Assembly (NCBI GenBank): GCA_024278255.1
Contig: JAJRTP010000205.1
Coordinates: forward strand, 1-10,975
Length of the DNA: 10,975 bases
Direction of reading: 5' to 3'
Source: Chloroflexota bacterium
GTDB taxonomy: Bacteria > Chloroflexota > Anaerolineae > Promineifilales > Promineifilaceae
Shown here: piece by piece, positions 8,097-10,975 of the stretch
Numbering within the stretch: position 1 is the first letter of the stretch
How the letters are laid out: each line of letters starts with the position of its first letter
Notes under the pieces: generated by a model
Databases searched by the model: none
Told to the model about the DNA's origin: nothing
The model's input: the letters and a program-made list of their open reading frames with translations, nothing else
Program-made: the position numbers and the translations under genes

Positions 8097-8113
8097 CCAG
8101 GCTCGCTGCCTGG
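8097..8113 (+). repeat. Perfect 6-bp hairpin in the leader
   Basis: CCAGGC (8097-8102) and GCCTGG (8108-8113) pair around a 5-nt loop, right at the predicted transcript start. No T-run follows, so it is not a standard terminator for the upstream hydrolase gene. It could stabilise the 5' end of the transcript or be a dispersed intergenic repeat. Confidence 0.5.
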
Positions 8114-8129
8114 CGCAGCAACGCCCACC

Positions 8130-8149
8130 ATTGTGTATTTCCCCACAAT
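8130..8149. repeat. Short inverted repeat ATTGTG/CACAAT
   Basis: ATTGTG (8130-8135) and CACAAT (8144-8149) are perfectly complementary around an 8-base spacer. It may form the middle stem of a structured leader or be a small operator. It is short enough to be chance when taken alone. Confidence 0.35.
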
Positions 8150-8151
8150 TC

Positions 8152-8203
8152 AAACCGCAGATTTCGCAGATTTGATCTGTGAAACCAACGAAATCTACGG
8201 TTT
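8152..8203. repeat. Nested inverted repeat with tandem CGCAGATTT in the leader
   Basis: A 15-base arm at 8152-8166 (AAACCGCAGATTTCG) pairs with 8189-8203 at 14 of 15 positions, the mismatch being C8158/A8197. Inside the loop, CAGAT (8167-8171) pairs with ATCTG (8175-8179) around TTG. The left arm overlaps two tandem copies of CGCAGATTT (8156-8164 and 8165-8173). The element ends 10 bases before the GAGGAG ribosome binding site, so folding could affect translation. It may also be a mobile or dispersed intergenic repeat. Confidence 0.6.
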
Positions 8204-8211
8204 CCAGTTAC

Positions 8212-8217
8212 GAGGAG
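8212..8217 (+). promoter_or_regulatory. Ribosome binding site GAGGAG for the M23-glycosidase gene
   Basis: GAGGAG lies 9 bases before ATG 8227. The in-frame TAA at 8218-8220, between this site and the ATG, fixes the protein N-terminus and excludes any upstream signal peptide in this frame. Confidence 0.75.
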
Positions 8218-8226
8218 TAACCAGAG

Positions 8227-10614
8227 ATGAGCGAATTCAAGTTTGAAGCCTGGCCCACAGAATTTATGAGCATTAACCAATATTTCGGGGCGAATCCGCA
8301 AAATTATGCCCAGTTTGGTCTGCCCGGCCATGATGGGGTAGATATTATGGCGCCCGAAGGCAGTAAAGTATTTGCCGTCGCCGATGGGTTGGTCAGCACT
8401 GTCCAAAACGATCCGAATAAGCATAATTATGGTATCCACATCCGCATTGATCATCAGGATGATTACCAGACCGCTTATGGCCACTTGCAGAAAACTCTGG
8501 TGCGGGCCGGCCAACAGGTAAAAGCGGGACAGCTTATTGGGCTGGCAGACGATACAGGAAACAGCTTTGGCTCTCATTTACATCTGGCGCTCAAACGCAA
8601 AAACCGCAAATATAAAAATTGGCCTTTTAATTTTTTCGACCCGACGCCTTTTTTACTGCCGTTGATGGGCTGGAAACGGCCGTCCGGCCCCTACATTGAC
8701 GGGTGGGCTTATAGTTCCGGCATTACCATCGTTGACGAACTGGCGCAAGCCAATGCCGGTGGGATCAATCTGCGAAAAACGCCCAGCATTGGCGGAAAAC
8801 TGATTGATCTTGTGCCCGGTGGTTCCCTTATGATTGTGATGGGACGAGAACGCAATGGCTACACGCCGGTTCAAGTGCCCATCGCCTCCCTGAGCAATGT
8901 GCCTGACCCGGAACCGCCGCCACCGCCGCCGCCTACCGAACTGGAAGATACGGTAACTGGCTGGCCCTGGACAAAATACCTGACTGTCATCGGCAACAAC
9001 CAGGCTGTAGTGGGACAATACGGCATCAACTTACGAGCCGCGGCCGAGCGTAAAGGAGACAACATTGGCCTGGTTAAAGGAGGGGTGACGGTCATCATCA
9101 CCGGGTCGCCCAGGGGCGAATATACGCCGGTACAGGTACGCCGTCTGGACTTTTCCGGGCCGGTGAGTTTGCCGGAGGGGGGAACAGAACCGCCGCCGGC
9201 GCCGCTACCCGTCTCACCCAAGAACACGGTGTTGGGTTGGGGGTTTACGCAAAATCTGACGATTAACGGCCGTCAAGCCATCTCCGGCCGTTACGGCACC
9301 AATCTGCGCAGCAAACCCCAACGGAACGGGGCATACATGGCTCTCTTTGCGGAAGGGGGCGTGGCAGAAGTAGCCGGATTGGCCGAAGGCGCGTATACGC
9401 CGCTGCGCGTCCCCCGCCAATATCTGCAAAAAATGGTCTCTCCCCTGCCCCGCGCCAAAAAACCGCAGCCGTTTCCGGATGACAAACCGCCCACACCACC
9501 CGCTCCTACACCAGACACGACGCCGGGCTGGGCGTTTACAGCGGCGATAGATGCAGACGGGGGCACGGCCGTTGCCGGCCCCTACGGCATCAATTTACGC
9601 AGCGCGCCCCGCCGCGATGCGGAAAACAAAGGATTTGTCCCCGCCGGAACGCCCATGACTATTACCGGCGGACAAATGGGTGAATACACACCGGTGCGGG
9701 TAGACGACGCCATCATCCAGCCACCGTATGACCCCAACAAACTACCCAAACCAGGTGACCAGCCTCCGCCCCCCGGTGAACCGGTTTTAGGCAGCACCCG
9801 CATTGGCCTGCATACCTCTGCCGATCCCGGTATTTCTCAGGCAGAAATTGAAGAGTTTAAGGCGATGCGGCCGGGCATGATTAAGGTTTTGTCACTGCAT
9901 GACCCCAACGCCATAAAAACCTTGTCCCAAAACCACCCGGACGCCAAATGGATTGTGCGCGCTTTTCTCTCCTTCGAGGCCGGAGGCAGAGTACGCAATC
10001 TCAGCCCGACCCGCTTTGTTAAGGATACGTTGAGCGACGTCAAGCGCACTCTCAAGGCCATTGGCAAGAACCATAACGTGGTGGTGGAACTGCACAATGA
10101 ACCGAACCTGGTGCCGGAAGGGTTGACGGGCGCGTGGCGGAATGGCGCTACGTTTGCCGATTGGTGGCTGGATGTGCTGGAACGGTATCGCAAAGCCATT
10201 CCGGGGATGCGTTTTATTTATCCGGGATTGTCGCCGGGCACGGCCGTAACCGGACTCAAACAAGACCATGTGCAGTTTGCCGAAGCCAGCCGCGCCGCCA
10301 TCGAAGCGGCCGACGGCCTGGGCGTTCACCTCTACTGGTCACACGTGTACCCCATGCAATGGTCGCTCAACGTTCTGGATGATTACATCAGCCGCTTCCG
10401 TTCCAAACCCATCTGGGTGACAGAGGCCAGCAACAACAAGGGCGGCACACCTGTCCACAAAAAGGCGCAGCAATACCTGAAATTCTGGCAGGAATTGCAA
10501 AAACGACCCACCGTAGAGGGGGTGACTTACTTTGTGGCTTCGGCCAGCAATCCCCTGTTTAAGGAAGAAGTATGGGTAGGTCGCGGCATTGGCCGGTTGG
10601 TGGGGAAGAGATAA
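8227..10614 (+). CDS. Modular cell-wall hydrolase: M23 peptidase, four SH3-like repeats, glycoside hydrolase domain
   Basis: 795 aa. Residues ~10-135 are an M23/LytM zinc endopeptidase: His35 and Asp39 (GHDGVD), His86 (YGHL) and His117/His119 (SHLHL) supply the zinc and catalytic set, so peptidoglycan peptide cross-link cleavage is expected. Four related SH3-like repeats follow (159-217, 245-304, 337-395, 434-492), each running from a GW start through a G-x-N-L-R motif (YGINLR in repeats 2 and 4) to YTPV/L-x-V; they probably bind cell wall. Proline-rich linkers separate them, including seven prolines at 230-236. Residues ~522-795 look like a TIM-barrel clan-A glycosidase, with acid/base Glu625 in ELHNEPN and nucleophile Glu733 in WVTEAS. 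No signal peptide or membrane anchor is present, and an in-frame stop at 8218 precludes a simple extension. This is odd for a wall enzyme; export could be non-classical, by lysis or by an injection system. The gene appears monocistronic, with its own promoter. Confidence 0.88.
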   Translation: MSEFKFEAWPTEFMSINQYFGANPQNYAQFGLPGHDGVDIMAPEGSKVFAVADGLVSTVQNDPNKHNYGIHIRIDHQDDYQTAYGHLQKTLVRAGQQVKAGQLIGLADDTGNSFGSHLHLALKRKNRKYKNWPFNFFDPTPFLLPLMGWKRPSGPYIDGWAYSSGITIVDELAQANAGGINLRKTPSIGGKLIDLVPGGSLMIVMGRERNGYTPVQVPIASLSNVPDPEPPPPPPPTELEDTVTGWPWTKYLTVIGNNQAVVGQYGINLRAAAERKGDNIGLVKGGVTVIITGSPRGEYTPVQVRRLDFSGPVSLPEGGTEPPPAPLPVSPKNTVLGWGFTQNLTINGRQAISGRYGTNLRSKPQRNGAYMALFAEGGVAEVAGLAEGAYTPLRVPRQYLQKMVSPLPRAKKPQPFPDDKPPTPPAPTPDTTPGWAFTAAIDADGGTAVAGPYGINLRSAPRRDAENKGFVPAGTPMTITGGQMGEYTPVRVDDAIIQPPYDPNKLPKPGDQPPPPGEPVLGSTRIGLHTSADPGISQAEIEEFKAMRPGMIKVLSLHDPNAIKTLSQNHPDAKWIVRAFLSFEAGGRVRNLSPTRFVKDTLSDVKRTLKAIGKNHNVVVELHNEPNLVPEGLTGAWRNGATFADWWLDVLERYRKAIPGMRFIYPGLSPGTAVTGLKQDHVQFAEASRAAIEAADGLGVHLYWSHVYPMQWSLNVLDDYISRFRSKPIWVTEASNNKGGTPVHKKAQQYLKFWQELQKRPTVEGVTYFVASASNPLFKEEVWVGRGIGRLVGKR

Positions 10615-10664
10615 TTTTGTGACAAGGTGGAGGGCAGCAACGGATTAAAAAAATAAACAGAATT

Positions 10665-10794
10665 CCCCTTGCCGTGAATCTCAATATCCTCCCAGACAAA
10701 CTCCTGGCGGATGAAACGGAATCCGGCCTGCCACGCCAGTTACAGACGCCGCTAACAAAATTACCAATCGCCGCCAATGCCAAAATCTACGCAT
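10665..10794 (-). pseudogene. Decayed fragment of a secreted glycosidase-like gene
   Basis: On the minus strand, ATG 10794-10792 opens a 37-codon frame ending at 10681 that begins MRRFWHWRRLVILLAASV, which looks like a signal peptide (basic start, hydrophobic core). In another minus frame, 10739-10665 reads as a 25-residue piece with AGFRFIRQEFVWEDIEIHGKG, directly preceded by an in-frame TAA. From memory, that piece resembles the N-terminal region of secreted TIM-barrel glycosidases common in Chloroflexota. The parts fit a gene that lost most of its body and shifted frame. No frame continues beyond either piece. The glycosidase assignment rests on recollection of a short motif, so it is tentative; chance similarity is the alternative. 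Confidence 0.4.
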
Positions 10795-10802
10795 AGGGCA
10801 GC

Positions 10803-10808
10803 ATTATA
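10803..10808 (-). promoter_or_regulatory. Minus-strand -10 box upstream of the glycosidase relic
   Basis: TATAAT on the minus strand lies 8 bases before the relic's ATG (10794). No good -35 is found at the right distance. It is consistent with a near-leaderless promoter left over from the dead gene, or chance. Confidence 0.25.
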
Positions 10809-10820
10809 GTAGCGTGCTTA

Positions 10821-10877
10821 CAACATGGCGAATACGATTAGACTTTGATTATCGTCCAACTCAGATTCGCTATGTTG
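10821..10877. repeat. Long imperfect inverted repeat between divergent starts
   Basis: CAACATGGCGAAT (10821-10833) pairs with ATTCGCTATGTTG (10865-10877) at 12 of 13 positions. Directly inside the left arm, ACGAT (10834-10838) pairs with ATCGT (10851-10855), extending the stem across a 9-base bulge on the right side. It sits between the minus-strand -10 box and the promoter of the last gene. No T-run follows on the + strand. It could be an operator, a transcript hairpin or part of a small mobile repeat. Confidence 0.5.
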
Positions 10878-10888
10878 ACCTGCTGAAT

Positions 10889-10918
10889 TTGCCACCATTT
10901 TCCCCAAAACGGTATAAT
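10889..10918 (+). promoter_or_regulatory. Promoter for the last gene, leaderless arrangement
   Basis: TTGCCA (10889-10894) and a perfect TATAAT (10913-10918) are separated by 18 bases. The ATG of the next gene begins only 6 bases after the -10 box, where transcription itself should begin, and there is no ribosome binding site. The -10 box is embedded in an odd-centred palindrome, CGGTATAATACCG (10910-10922), which could be an operator. Confidence 0.6.
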
Positions 10919-10924
10919 ACCGGT

Positions 10925-10975
10925 ATGCACCCAGCCATTGACGCAACCACACGTGCCCTGGAACGCACACTGGAC
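10925..10975 (+). CDS. Start of an unidentified gene, cut by the window end
   Basis: ATG 10925 opens a frame of 17 codons (MHPAIDATTRALERTLD) that runs off the window. Support comes from the well-formed promoter immediately upstream and from the absence of a stop. The peptide is too short to identify. Translation would be of a leaderless mRNA if the promoter assignment is right. Confidence 0.5.
   Translation, partial: MHPAIDATTRALERTLD

Larger units (their letters stand above)
14..10247. repeat. Dispersed palindromic octamer ACGGCCGT (HIP-like), 13 exact copies
   Basis: Exact copies start at 14, 481, 1260, 2256, 3446, 4013, 4330, 4384, 6351, 8676, 9266, 9565 and 10240. One-mismatch copies that keep CGGCCGT start at 1520, 6960, 7799 and 9284. 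About 0.17 copies of any given octamer would be expected by chance in this length. All exact copies are inside genes. They encode Asn-Gly-Arg (6), Thr-Ala-Val (5) or Arg-Pro (2), so every reading phase is used, which points to selection or bias at the DNA level. It resembles the cyanobacterial HIP1 palindrome in behaviour but not in sequence. Confidence 0.85.
10615..10924. other. Gene-poor intergenic region
   Basis: This 310-bp stretch contains no intact gene. It holds the minus-strand relic (10665-10794), the inverted repeat (10821-10877) and the promoter of the last gene (10889-10918). No rho-independent terminator is evident after the M23-glycosidase stop codon. Confidence 0.6.

Noticed and set aside
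8097..8113. Rho-independent terminator after the alpha/beta hydrolase
   Set aside because: The hairpin has no following T-run and lies downstream of a promoter, so it is more likely part of the next gene's leader.
8031..8246. 71-codon + strand frame starting at the base after the hydrolase stop
   Set aside because: It covers the promoter and inverted-repeat region, has no ribosome binding site, overlaps the next gene out of frame and shows no protein-like features.
7963..8577. 204-codon minus-strand frame
   Set aside because: It lies antisense to the hydrolase end, the leader and the M23 domain, all of which are better supported; its composition is that of a shadow frame.
10559..10783. 74-codon minus-strand frame at the end of the M23-glycosidase gene
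   Set aside because: It overlaps the real gene's 3' end antisense, and its residues do not match the relic reading, which is found in the other minus frames.
10875..10880. TTGACC as the -35 of the last promoter
   Set aside because: It is 32 bases from TATAAT, too far; TTGCCA at 10889 has an 18-base spacer. TTGACC also lies partly within the inverted repeat arm.

Overview
The window looks like a piece of a Chloroflexota chromosome, probably an Anaerolineae-type lineage. This is an inference from the moderate GC content, large soluble GAF-rich histidine kinases, M23/SH3/glycosidase fusion proteins and a very frequent ACGGCCGT palindrome. No marker gene is present to prove it. All intact genes read on the + strand. 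I see no tRNA, rRNA, CRISPR array, insertion sequence or phage structural gene.

Region 1 (1-8030) is a tightly packed run of genes, probably one operon: the 3' part of a left-handed beta-helix (hexapeptide repeat) protein; a homologue of the cyanobacterial long-chain acyl-ACP reductase with its catalytic Cys; a response regulator with a degenerate GGDEF output domain; a 1207-aa soluble PAS/GAF histidine kinase; a single-domain response regulator; and an alpha/beta hydrolase. Five of the six genes are complete. The gaps are 61 (25 if the earlier TTG start is used), 18, 80, 20 and 18 bp. The layout suggests a phosphorelay (kinase plus two receivers) co-expressed with lipid-type enzymes: an acyl reductase, a hydrolase and possibly an acyltransferase. 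Their functional link is inference.

Region 2 (8031-8226) is a 196-bp intergenic stretch with a good sigma70-like promoter. The predicted 5' leader is rich in inverted repeats.

Region 3 (8227-10614) encodes a 795-aa modular protein: an M23 (LytM) peptidase, four SH3-like repeats joined by proline-rich linkers, and a C-terminal clan-A-type glycoside hydrolase domain. It has no signal peptide, and an in-frame stop just upstream rules out a simple N-terminal extension.

Region 4 (10615-10975) is mostly non-coding. It holds a decayed minus-strand remnant that resembles the signal peptide and an N-terminal glycosidase piece of a secreted enzyme. It also has a long imperfect inverted repeat between divergent -10 boxes, and a promoter placed so that the last, truncated gene would have a leaderless mRNA.

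The most striking genome-scale signal is the octamer palindrome ACGGCCGT. It occurs 13 times in 11 kb, always inside genes and in all three reading phases, much like the HIP1 element of cyanobacteria but with a different sequence.
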